This document shows, piece by piece, positions 21,073-31,252 of a DNA stretch of 42,320 bases. The notes under the pieces were generated by a model. That model was not told the origin of the DNA. It did not search any database and worked only from the letters and a program-made list of their open reading frames with translations. A program made the translations under genes and the position numbers. The DNA is taken from assembly GCA_003427395.1 (NCBI GenBank), contig BFEA01000032.1, positions 486,944 through 529,263 on the forward strand. The letters are read 5' to 3'. Every line of letters starts with the position of its first letter. Within the stretch, counting starts at the first letter, position 1. The DNA is from Chara braunii (Eukaryota; Streptophyta; Charophyceae; Charales; Characeae).

Positions 21073-21297
21073 TTACACTAGAAATTCCACTTTCCTCTAT
21101 CTTACTCCAGTGAACCGGTTTTGAAGGCATTCCACCAGTTGAGCTGGCGACTTTCACCGCTTCGCGCCTAATTCACCGCCTACGTGCCCTTTACGCCTAG
21201 TCATTCCGAATAACACTTGCCCCCCCCGTCTTACCGCGGCTGCTGGCACGGAGTTAGTCGGGGCTTCTTCTTCGGTTTTTGTCATAATCTCACTACC
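21073..21297 (-). rRNA. rrn18 (partial): Mitochondrial SSU rRNA fragment
   Basis: Read on the minus strand it holds the universal 530-loop GTGCCAGCAGCCGCGGTAA. The plant-mitochondrial-type run of eight G and GGCAAGTGTTATTCGGAATG follow, then GGGCACGTAGGCGGTGAAT and GAGGAAAGTGGAATTTC. The eight-G run and CAAGTGTT are as in land-plant mitochondrial 18S rRNA and differ from typical plastid and bacterial 16S. Only about 225 bases of a molecule of some 1.5-2 kb are present, so it is a fragment. Confidence 0.85.
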
Positions 21298-21791
21298 GAT
21301 ACGTAATCGCCCCTCAGACCAAGATGATGGCGATTACAGTTGCTCACTGATCCATTGTCTACTTACTTTCACAAGCTCTCTCTGGCGAGTGGCCTCTACC
21401 ATCATGTATGTTACTGTAATGTACAGTAACATGAACTTGGCCAGGACCAGCATTGAAAGGTCGCTGACCTTGATCTCCACTCTTCGGATTCTGCATCACA
21501 GAATCAATCCTGCTAACCATTGTAACTGTAAATGATCAGTGTTGATTGATATCATAGTACAGAATGTGAATTGACTCTGTTTTTTGTTCGGACTCTTCAC
21601 GTATAGTCTCTGAGGATCCTACACAGACATATGTTGGTTTCCTGCGGATTATCCACATGTTATCTTGTATTTGTTCCACTTAACATTGTAAAACACTCCC
21701 ACGTAGATGAGTCAAACACGAATTTGATTTTTTAAAAATTGAAAAAAAACTCATTGCTTCGCACCTTTCTTTTTTCATCAATCAAATCAAA
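21298..21791. other. Unassigned part of organellar insertion
   Basis: No rRNA, tRNA or protein recognised. It could be mitochondrial spacer or nuclear filler. It is AT-rich toward the tRNA. Confidence 0.4.
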
Positions 21792-21862
21792 GGCTAAGTA
21801 ACATAAAGGTAATGTATTGGACTGCAAATCCACGAATGATGGTTCGAATCCGTCCTTAGCCT
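21792..21862 (+). tRNA. trnC-GCA: tRNA-Cys (GCA), mitochondrial type
   Basis: A complete cloverleaf: acceptor stem GGCTAAG/CTTAGCC is perfect. D arm is ACAT/ATGT, anticodon loop CTGCAAA carries GCA, and T arm is GATGG-TTCGAAT-CCGTC. It strongly resembles the native mitochondrial tRNA-Cys of land plants (GGCTAGGTAACATAATGG start) and not the plastid gene. No CCA is encoded. It sits in the organellar insertion, so it is probably not transcribed as a mitochondrial gene here, though internal pol III boxes could in principle act. Confidence 0.9.
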
Positions 21863-22214
21863 ACTTACTCGGCAAGTTGACCAAGTTGAGTTTCTTTGAT
21901 ATTTGCTCTTTCTTATGGTATGGATTTAATTCAAATGTTTCTGTAACCTAAGACTCCAGTAAATTAGGTCACCATCGAATGGACTCTTGGTGGAACGGAC
22001 CACTTCGTGTTTGCAACTCTTTTTGATCCAACTCAATCGAATGAGATTGAACTGGCGCCGCTGCCACTTCGTGGCCTTGGACATGTAAGAGTCATACAAA
22101 ACCCAATTGTCTCGGTATTTCTTACCGTGAAAACCAAGCCAAGTTTGATTCTCAGGGAAGTACTTATGCTTGATTCTTTGTCGACCCCAGGTAGGGTGTC
22201 TACGAAAGACCCAT
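21863..22214. other. Unassigned right part of insertion
   Basis: A plus-strand frame (WTLGGTDHFVFATLFDPTQS...) is open to the retroelement junction but matches no family I recognise. The right junction to integrase lies near 22212. Confidence 0.4.
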
Positions 22215-22852
22215 GCACGTGGTGGAAATCACAATGGACAGAGGATATGAGTTTACATGCGGGGAGGTAAAAGAACTTTTGGATGATCTCGGGGTCATTG
22301 CCAGATACACGACCAGGGGACACCCTCAGGCGAATGCACCAGTAGAGAGAGGGCATAGCACCATCATTAATTTGCTGGCTAAGTGGACTGGTGGGAAGCC
22401 TAATTTATGGCCTAAGTTCCTACGGACGGTGTTTTTTGTGGAAAACATCACGGTCAAGAGACTTTGTGGTATGGAAGACATGCCACCTTTCCAATAGAGA
22501 GTTTTTTAAAGACTTGACGAAAGCAAGATCTGGAAAATGACCTATCCCTAGAGGAATTACTGGATATCCGAGCAAGGCAAGTCAGCATCACGGAAGATAG
22601 AATCCAAGAAGCGGCAGACAGAGTGGCAGACAGTCGAAGGAAGGACAAGGAGAAATGGGATAAGCTCCCACGTGTAAGAGAAGAGTCATTGGAAATTGGA
22701 GACGTAGTGCTACTTAACGACTCGTCTCTGGAAAAAAAATGGTCAAGAAAGTTGGACAAGAGGTGACTGGGACCCTATAAGATCAGGCGTCAAGGAAATT
22801 ATAGAGCCTACGAGATGGAAGAAATGGATGGGACACCAAGGAATGACCGGAG
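22215..22852 (+). pseudogene. pol: Integrase, C-terminal part with GPY/F module
   Basis: Resumes the integrase core: EITMDRGYEFTCGEVKELL carries the second catalytic Asp, and GHPQANAPVERGHSTI carries the catalytic Glu. After stops and a frameshift near 22500 it continues SLEELLDIRARQVSITED, GDVVLLNDSSLEKKWSRKLD and LGPYKIRRQGNYRAYEMEEM. The last is the GPY/F module of Ty3/gypsy integrases. A TGA at 22764 sits at the residue before LGPY that is usually Trp. No chromodomain is visible after it. The coding signal ends at a splice-donor-like GGAG/GTGAGT (22853). Confidence 0.85.
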
Positions 22853-23001
22853 GTGAGTTGATTCAAAAAGTGGTTATCGTGTGAAGTCTTTTTTGTAAAA
22901 AAAAAAAGAAATTGCTTTTCCTTGCAAAATATTCTATTGTTAACCATCAGCTGACTCATCGTCCTACCTATCCTTCCAAATCTCTTTTCTTTTGTGTGCA
23001 G
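22853..23001 (+). other. Intron-like segment 4 (149 bp)
   Basis: Donor GTGAGT at 22853, long pyrimidine-rich stretch and acceptor TTTTGTGTGCAG ending at 23001. Reading across, the pol frame would continue a short way (LDPKGAVAMSQKGG) before a stop near 23067. It lies between pol and the second Gag-like ORF. Confidence 0.5.
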
Positions 23002-23148
23002 GCTTGACCCTAAGGGAGCAGTTGCCATGTCACAGAAGGGAGGGATGGTGAGTCATAGGCTCTCATAGCAGGTCTATTCCTGCAGAGGAAGAATGATTGA
23101 GGCATCCAATGGTAACAAGAGACTCTGCGGGATAATCTGAGGCAGTTT

Positions 23149-25087
23149 TTGAGGGAATATGAAAATCACGCTTTCATCAAAAAATGGGATGTGCCCACCA
23201 TGATGAAAAATGTGAATGGATTGAGAGAATGCAGGAAGGCGATGGAGGAAATGGCCATGAGAGTTTTTGGATGGCAGAGCTTCAAAGTAGCTATGTGGGT
23301 CAAGTATGCAGATTTGAGAAGAGATGAAATAAAAGATAACATCATTTTCGACGGAACAAATGTGGAGGATTTTTAGGATAACATCGGTCTCTGTGCAGAA
23401 AGGAACAGATGGGATGATGAGGAAAAATTGGAACAGACCGCGATGAGGGTAACACCTAGGGAACGCGAGACTGTCAGAAATATCAGAAAAGGGTCAGATA
23501 CCTGGGGTGACTTTCTTGTTGAGATGAGAAAGGCCTATCCTCTGAGCGTACAGAGGCAGAAGAAGAGGCAGTTGTTCCAGGAGCAATGGTTGTGGATTGG
23601 AAGAAGGAAAAAAGGGTTGGAAAGGGCACAACGGAAAAATAGGAATAAGGCACCCCCTCGACAGGGAGAGGGAAAAATTGTCCGTAACATGGAGAGACCT
23701 AAGGTGCAGGGGAAGGAAAGGCGTATAGCCAGGAAGGAAGAAGGATGGGACAAATCTCCCGAAGAAAAGAAAGAGGAAGGAGAAGAAAAGAGAAAGAAGA
23801 AGAGAAAGGGAAAGATGGAGGAGGCAGGACCATCAGTGAGAGCAGAAGCAACATCCTCCATTGAGTCTCTCAAAGACCATGGGACGAGGAGGTTAACTGA
23901 GGAAGAAAGGCAGAGAAAGGAGGACGAGAACAGGGAGTGGAGGAACCATGCCGTGATTCACCTAAGGGAAAATGAGCCGCGCCATGAACGCTCCATGGAA
24001 AGTGAGGATGGAAGATATAGTTTTGTCTGAGGCTGTGGCCAGCTCCAAACTGGCCTCAAATGTGGACAGGCTAATTAAGCTCAATAAGATGATCAGAGAG
24101 GATTGTGAATGGTTTCTTGAAGAAGAAGCTGATGTGGTCGAAAAGTTGGGGAAAGTGGAAGAAGGAAGGAGAAGGGAAGAAAGGGAAAAGGATTGGAAAT
24201 CCTCGATGCAAAAACTTCATGACAGGGTAAAAAAAAAGGAGGAGCTGCTCACACAGGGAGTAGTCAGCCAAATCCCTGAAATACTGAAAGAAATTATGAG
24301 GCTAAGGGCGAGAGAAGAAAAGAGGGATTCACAACTGACTGAGTTGGGGAAGGAAGTAGAGAATTTGAAGTGCGAAGTGGAAAAGAAAAAAATTGAACAG
24401 AAGAAGCTGGAGTTAAAGGTGGAAGCCCTAAAAATCGCTCATGATACTAAGAGTCAGAAAATTGAAACAGAAAGGGAGGAGCTGGAGAAGGAAGTGGAAG
24501 GGCTGAAAGTAAAAGTCAGGGAGCAAAATAAGGCGATTCAGTCTAAAAGAAAAGAGAGGAAGGAAGAGAGTGAAGAGTGGGATAAGAGGTGGAAGATGGA
24601 AGAAACCATGAAAGACTCCAAGGTGAGTATCCAGGCAAAGAAGGAGACAAAAAACATCCAGGGACTTGAAGGAAAAGAAGGGAAATTGACAGGAAGGGAA
24701 GAAGGATTGAAAGATGAAAAGGAAGTGCAGGAAGGGGACAAAACTCTTACTCTGTCTAAGTCAAATGATGGAAAAGGACAAAAGAGATCATATCTTGAGG
24801 TATTGGCGTCAGGAGGGGGAGATGGAGAAATTGGGGAAGCTTCTCTTGACCCTCAGTGGGCAACAAAAAGGACAAAGCGAGAAGAAAAGCGATTATGTTG
24901 GTATTGCATGAGAGGTGCCCACAGAAGGGAAGAATGTCCTGGTTTCCAGGAAGACAGGGACAAAGGTTTGGTCAATCTTGATGGGAGTGGCAGACTTATT
25001 GACAGAGAAGGTAACCTGATCAAGAAGGGTAAGAAGGGATTCAGAGTACAGTTGTACGAGCAGCTGGGGCTTACTTTAGGAATTTAG
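23149..25087 (+). pseudogene. Second Gag-like protein (gag2) downstream of pol
   Basis: One frame from ATG 23149 with a stop TAG at 23374 runs to about 24030. It then shifts by +1 into an open frame (23972-25087, 371 codons). The N-terminal part looks like a Gag capsid (FDGTNVEDF, DNIGLCAERNRW, then GSDTWGDFLVEMRKAYP). A very long Lys/Glu-rich coiled coil follows (about 24050-24650). Near the end is a CCHC knuckle CWYCMRGAHRREEC and a GLVNLDGSGRLIDREG motif, paralleling the GLITSS...GRLID motif after the knuckle of gag1. It occupies the position where some Ty3/gypsy elements carry an env-like ORF, but there is no signal peptide or membrane helix. Alternatives: a remnant of another element's gag, or a captured accessory protein. 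Function is inferred. Confidence 0.7.
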
Positions 25088-25497
25088 AGTAAGACATTAT
25101 CAGTCTTTGACGTTGAGATCTTATATCTTTTTTGACGTTGTATAATAGTAAGAGAAAAGGTTAAAGTGAGTCGGCTACTTACTCAAGTACAATTCTAGGT
25201 AAGGTGTGTAGATATAGGTTGGATACTATGTTTGTTTCTTGACTATTAGCATTAGGAGAAGACTTCCTGGATCGACATTCTGTATTTTAGAAAGTAAAAT
25301 CGGTGGTTCTGTAATTTATACATATGAGTTTTTCTTTATTGGTCTATGAGATATACCACCGGAATTACATTTTCACTTTCACACTTGCGTTTTGTCCAGT
25401 ATCTGGTCATGCATGTTGAATTTGCATACAAACTGTGTCATCAAAAATCTTGAACTAGGATGCTCAGAAAAGCACCTAAGTGTTCAAGAACTGATGA

Positions 25498-25534
<37 letters not shown>

Positions 25535-26505
25535 TGAGAATGCCTTGCTGTAAATGTCAATCTCTTCATGTCTTGTCTTATGTAACTATTTCCGGAAAAA
25601 GACCCTAAAAAGGGGATATGAGAAAGTCAAGAATTTTTGTTTTGATGCATCCGAAAATCCCTGTGAGTCAATGAGATATATGTTATGAATGGAAGGAATG
25701 TTTCTTTTTCCTTCTGATAAGACAAGGAGTCAAACAAATGTTTTTCATACTTTTTATGGATATTTTGATTGGCTTTCCTCTTAGTTAAAAGATCCCCGAG
25801 ACGTGTGTCTATCCAGCCTTTGATCGAGGTCTGGGAGATACGACCCCTAAGTGGTTATGACGGTGCCCCTCGTTCAGAAATGGATATAATCATGTTTACA
25901 TCATTCCTATCAATGACATTATTTTCTTTCGAATAATCGGATCGATCGCCCATTTGAAAGATGGCTGACGAGGGGGAAAATGTTTTTGGACAAATTGGTT
26001 TTTATATATATTTGAAAAAATCATCGATCATCCACTTCAAGTGGTCAGTCTGAGGGACTAAGAGTCACCAAGCCTATGGTGGAAATTGACATCATTAGAA
26101 CGTAACTCCCAGCGCTGACTGTTCACCAAGTATAACCAGGCGGCGGGCCTTCCGATTACGGCCTAGAACTTGAAACCTGAGGGGAGGTCCTCCCTAATGA
26201 AGGAATCGGTTCAAGTAGACATCGGCGGGATCAAGAGTCAGGTTTAGATATTATGATAGGAGGATTTTAACCTGTATTGCGTAACCTATACAGGTACCAC
26301 CGTTAGAATAACAACACGGTGGGCCGCAGATCCGGCCTGATCAACCGACTGTGGTGGGTTGAGACCGAAGGTCGCCGATCCCCTTGCATTATACTTCTAG
26401 TGGGACGGTAAGATGACTTAGATTGAAATCCGCGTCCAAATGATTGGGTTCAGATATGATCCCTAACTCAGAGGACACCTAACGAGATCCTAGTTAATAA
26501 AGTTT
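25088..26505 (+). other. 3' non-coding region of element
   Basis: No gene recognised. It contains (AT)n at 25501-25532. Around 26105-26400 lie several short GC-rich blocks that loosely repeat (ACCA...GGCGGCGGGCCTTCCGATTACGG and ACCA...CGGTGGGCCGCAGATCCGG). Confidence 0.5.
25501..25532. repeat. (AT)n microsatellite
   Basis: Sixteen AT units in the non-coding region after the second Gag-like ORF. Confidence 0.95.
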
Positions 26506-26524
26506 AAAGTTGGGGGGGGAGAGG
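26506..26524 (+). other. Polypurine tract candidate
   Basis: AAAGTTGGGGGGGGAGAGG, a G8 purine run. Plus-strand DNA synthesis in LTR elements starts at such a tract directly before the 3' LTR. No LTR start is obvious right after it, so the assignment is tentative; the right-hand repeat begins by 27.3 kb. Confidence 0.4.
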
Positions 26525-27279
26525 CCATCATTTCCTTCCTTAGTGACCTCCGCGACTGTAGTACAGATCCTGTATCCCCACTTTGAGTCATATGGAATAA
26601 TATTTTGATATTACCGTTGTTGGTGTGTGGGAGACCCGGGTTAAAATTCTGGCAGTATGGACGCACCAAGGGAGACAGTGAGGGTCTACAAACCGCAACT
26701 TCCTCCAGGAAATCGGATTTTGACAACTTGTCGCGTCAGAAGACGTTTGTTTGCATATAGACTCCCCAGCGACGGGGACGTCGCTTAATAGGGTTCGGGA
26801 AGACTGTCGGAGCGAACACCCTTACAGTGGTATTCGCTCATGAAATTGCACTCAATATAGTGCCGACGCCGGTTACCATACCAGAGTGGTCGAAGAGAGA
26901 AGGAGAATTTTTTTTCGATATTATTAAAGGCTTTTAGCCAACCGCTAAGGACAAGGTGATCTGAGAGGATATTCCGCCGCGAAGCCAAGCGACGGCCGGT
27001 ACCGGCCTGAAATAACCTTGAGGAGAAGGCTTTGGGCCTGTTGCACCAAAAGAACCGGGCCTATACTCTACTTATAGCTGAACCGCTCCTATTCTAACCG
27101 AACTAGGAGCTAGCCCGGTAGGTATAAGCACAGATTACCAATGGACTGAACTATGGATCGAATCTGCCTGGCCTCGGGCTAGCTCCCTTTTGAAAAGGAG
27201 CTCCACTGCATTTTTGCCTCACACAAAGTTTGGCGGGACTCGAACCCGTAACTTCAGGATTGGAATTATGTATTGTTAG
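26525..27279. other. Non-coding stretch with inverted repeats
   Basis: No gene. A perfect 12-bp inverted repeat GGAGCTAGCCCG/CGGGCTAGCTCC lies at 27106-27117 and 27175-27186. It is followed by a near-palindrome AGCTCCCTTTTGAAAAGGAG(CT) at 27181-27202. Confidence 0.6.
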
Positions 27280-27309
27280 ACCCCGTTGTGACAGTTGTCA
27301 CGACGGGGT
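27280..27309. other. Hairpin at left edge of repeat B
   Basis: Arms ACCCCGTTGTGACA and TGTCACGACGGGGT pair at 13 of 14 positions with a 2-base centre. The right arm begins TGTC and the proposed LTR ends in GACA (41218), the short inverted ends expected of an LTR. The boundary assignment is inference. Confidence 0.55.
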
Positions 27310-28941
27310 GGTTCAAAGTAAGTTTTCTTTTTGTTTTTCTTTTATCTATTTTTTTCTTTTTTTTCTTTTAGTTTATATTTCGTTGTTTTACTAGATTTTC
27401 TTCTTTTTATTATTCTGAACCTCGAATTCACTTTCACGAATGCACCGCTGAAACCGGGATAGATTCGTCCGAATAACTCATCCGGCCTATGACTCGAAAG
27501 ACTTGGCCGATAGGAGGTAAGGCGCGACGCAGAGGAAAATGAAGAACAGGCTCAAACTAGCAGCCCAGCGTGCGAAATCGGCGAGAGGGGATGTAAGCAC
27601 AAACACTTGCACGAAGACGCGGGCGCAAAAGCTTAGATAGCCAGCGTACGAAATCAGGCGAGAAGGGATGTAAACGCAAGCATTCGCGAATGCGGAGGCA
27701 GACGCGAGACACGAATGAAGGAAAGTGCGGGCATGAGCGGGTAAGAGAACGCGTTGGGAGAAGGGGGTGCACGGTAGTATAGGGGAAGAAGGGGGAGAAG
27801 AAGGAGGGGGAGAAAAAGGAGAAGAATAACTAGAAGGAGAAAGAGGAAGGGAGAGATCGCCTACCAGGTAGCGGGGGCAATCGATTGCGAAGGTAACGGC
27901 GGAGACTACCACGAAAAAAGGCGGTCGCAACGACTACAACGAGGAAAGAGAGGGAAAAGGAGAAGAAAAAAAAGGGGGAAACAAGGCGGGGAGTAGCACA
28001 ATGACCGCACGAAAGGGAAGCAGCACAGAAGGGCGGAGAAGGAAACGCGCAGAGAAGGAAAGGGGAAAGAGAGGCAGGTAAGGAAGAGAGTGAGGGAAGA
28101 AGACCGGGCGAAGGAGGAGAGAGTGATCTCGAGGGAAATAAGGTAAGAAGAAGAAAAAAGAGAAGGTGAAAGGAGAAAGGAGGAAGGAAAGGGGAAGAGA
28201 AGGTCGAACTTTACCTGCGGGAGCGGGGAGTATCTGACGGCAGCAACGGCAACGGCAGCACCGAGAGAGCAGAAGGAAGAGAGGTAAGTCGCCTACCTCG
28301 AAGCTCGCTCCCCGATATTATTAGCCACAAAAACGAAATAAAAAAAATAAAAACTAATAAATGACTAAATAAATGAGTAAATAAAATAAAATAAAATAAA
28401 ACGAATGAAACTACCCCTAGAATATGGTAGTATACATTCCTACACTACACGTATGTAAGTGTGTGTGTGAGCTTGCGAAAGAGAGAGGAACGATAAGTCT
28501 CCAATCTTGGCCAGCAGCTAAGTCTCCTACACACAGCTCGCCGCATACTGCTTGGATCGATAAAAGAGCAGATCAAAAAGTGACAACGTACATTTTTCCG
28601 TTTTAGCATAATATTCATCCCGATAGAATGTGTGTGTGTGAGACGTTCAAGATTCGACCAAGGTCTTCAACCTTGGACAATAGTTAAGTCTCCCACCCAG
28701 ACCTCGCCACGCGCCACTCGGAACGATAGAACGAGCGCACCAAAAAGTGGTCGTGTAGTCAGGGCGCCGGGCGCCAGATAGGATATCAACTCTGGTTCTT
28801 CGTTGATGACTATAGGACTATTTCAGTATTATCGCTTGGGGTGTTCCCATGAATCTCGTAATGCAATTATGAGGTCACGACTACCTGATCTTGTGTGAAT
28901 GATGCTGACTGAGTTTTAAAGATCATTAGTGCTTATTTTTC

Positions 28942-28973
28942 GTTATTATCATTATTATTATTTTTTTTTTATA

Positions 28974-29014
<41 letters not shown>
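28942..29014. repeat. (ATT)n microsatellite with T10 interruption
   Basis: Counterpart of 2354-2406. The empty MITE site lies directly to its right. Confidence 0.9.
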
Positions 29015-29018
<4 letters not shown>

Positions 29019-29279
29019 ATCAGACTTGCTTTCACTCCACATACATGCAGACAGAAGGTGACTCTCCCTGGCACATAACGCCCAACTCAAAGGTCAATGG
29101 TATGAAAAACAAGACACAGTTCAGATGCAAGCACGCTTCAACAGGCTATGGTGTATCAGCACCCGCACCTCGCCGCACGACCGCCTGGATCAAAGGGATG
29201 AACAAAGCAAAGGTGGCCGTGTATCAGCAGAAGACTCGTTCCACCTTTGCTCATCCTATCAATTGAGACTATGGATGAT

Positions 29280-29402
29280 TTGTGTGTGTGTGTGTGTGTG
29301 TAAGAGGGAGAGCGAGAATGAGAGAGAAAGGAGAGAGAGGAAACTGAGAAGAAAAATCGAGAGAAAGATTTAGGATAGAAATCGGATGAGGGAGAGAGGG
29401 AG
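29280..29402. repeat. (GT)n then GA-rich tract
   Basis: Ten GT units followed by GA-rich sequence, the counterpart of 2990-3120. Confidence 0.85.
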
Positions 29403-29731
29403 TGAGATGGATGATGATGAGATAGGGGCGCATACCTGGTATGGACGATGGGCTGCTTCTGCTTCACTAGCTGCTGTCGTAACAGTTGCGTTGTTAACTC
29501 GTAGGGAGTAGTCCGAGCACTGAGCGCCAAGAAGAAGAATGGTGAGACTGGACTCTTGTGTTGGTGTGAGGAGAGCACGCTCTCCTTGATACTGGTCTTC
29601 AGAACTATGAATCTCCGTTGCTATATTATTGGTGTAATGTTGCTCTTTGAACGTGATGTGACTGTCTGACTTACAAAGTGACGGAGTATCTGGAATTGTC
29701 ATCTCGCTGATACTTATTTTTCCTGCATAGA

Positions 29732-29842
29732 ATAATTATTATTATTATTATTGTTATTGTTATTATTATTACTATTATTATTATTACTATTATTATTATT
29801 GCTATTATTATTATTACTATTATTAGTATTATTAGTATTATT
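29732..29842. repeat. (ATT)n microsatellite, expanded
   Basis: About 37 triplets with ACT, GTT and GCT variants against about 16 at 3438-3486. Confidence 0.95.
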
Positions 29843-31170
29843 GGGTGCATTATGATCCCCGGGTACGCGTGGCACCTTGTGTTGGGGATCGAGGTTGTGA
29901 ATGTACCGAGTGACTTACCCGGTACTGAGAGCGAGCGACATTGGTCGCCATATGCTCATACTTCAGAGAGTTGTTGTTGTCATCATTCGGCATTATAACT
30001 ATAGGCTAAGATAGGATCTACCATAGTAGTCTGAGCGCTGATCACCAAGTAGGACTTCGGAATTGGTTCTGGAAGGATGATGGAGAGACTATACCGACTT
30101 TGTCATTTGTGAGCTTCTGCTTTTATTTTATTTGGTGGGATTTGCATTACTTTTCATATCTTGGTTTGAGGTCACTACTGTCTGGCCAACTATGAGTGCT
30201 GATGATGAATGAGGTTCGCTATTACTCATCTTTTCTGGCACAGACATACACAAGAAAGATCAGACAAGACACACGCACACACAGTATCAGACAGACAAAC
30301 ATACGAGGCAACTGGCGTTTGGCCGAGATCTGCCCGTACTTTCGAGGAGCTGCAGATGTCGCCAGCGGCATTGTATAGGATATACAATCTGTAGTGTGAT
30401 GAGCAGAGAGGCCGAATTTGCAAAAAGGAAAAGGTCCACTGTCTGAATCTGGACGAAGGCCTGGATGAAAGAGGCATAACGATGCAGCCTAAGCCTTAAC
30501 TGTACTGCGCCTAGGGCACAGCAACTGGGACCCAGACACACACTGAAGGCTGGCTGACCCCTCGCACGATTGGCATATAGGCAAGGCAGGCGAGGCACGA
30601 GGGATCCTTGACCATTGTGAATAATGCTGGCACGTTGCTGCGCTGATTGGTGTTGCGCTGCGCTAGGCTGAGGGAGGTTGGCTTTGCGCTATAGTAGGAA
30701 GGGCGCAGTTGGGTACTAATGCTGGCAGCCATAGCCGGGCTGCAGACAGAGCGCTGTGGTAGGTGAGAGCGAAGGTGGTACTTCGGAAGGTGAAGGGCGT
30801 TGTGCGAGTAAAAAAGAAGCGTGAGGGAGGAGAGAGACGTATCTAGGTGAAGAGGAGGTCGGCATTGGTGTTGATATCATCACTCGCTGGTAGTCAAGTA
30901 GTCTGGCTGCTTCATGATGTAGTCATAATGATAGGAAGTAGAAGTAGATAGGGCGCCTGTTTTCCATTCACAAGTGAGAGCTACATTTGGATTACGCTAA
31001 TTGATGTTGCCTATTTGGGCATGAACATTGGCTCATGAATCTTCTGTTTTGTTCTCAATTGGATGGTTATCTTGGCTCCGTTGTGCTATCTGCTTTTGCT
31101 TTGTCTACATGAACTTCAGTGTGATTTGCAGTTTGGATTTTTTATTTTCGTCCACATTCATGACCCTTGC

Positions 31171-31199
31171 ATTATTATTATTATTATTATTACTATTAC

Positions 31200-31233
<34 letters not shown>

Positions 31234-31252
31234 GTTATTATTATTATTATTG
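31171..31252. repeat. (ATT)n microsatellite
   Basis: Counterpart of 4816-4894, one triplet longer by eye. It opens the same poly-Leu and poly-Asn artefact frames. Confidence 0.95.

Larger units (their letters stand above)
20851..22214. other. Mitochondrial-type DNA insertion in integrase
   Basis: About 1.36 kb splits the integrase core between KEYYLR and EITMDRGYEF. It contains a group II intron maturase fragment (+), a small-subunit rRNA fragment (-), a complete tRNA-Cys (+), and two stretches I cannot assign (21298-21791 and 21863-22214). The mixture of orientations and the organelle-type genes fit a nuclear insertion of mitochondrial DNA (NUMT), perhaps patched from several pieces. A 4-base ATGC occurs at both junctions. 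An assembly chimera is the alternative, but the retroelement sequence resumes at the expected codon region on the far side. Confidence 0.8.

Noticed and set aside
21073-21297. Bacterial contamination or plastid 16S as source of the rRNA fragment
   Set aside because: The run of eight G with CAAGTGTT and the linked mitochondrial-type tRNA-Cys fit plant-type mitochondria better, and retroelement sequence flanks the insert on both sides.
27231-27265. tRNA T-arm-like element on the minus strand (GGTTCGAGTCCCGCC)
   Set aside because: B-box match only; no matching A box, acceptor stem or anticodon arm was found nearby. It could be a SINE relic but is unsupported.
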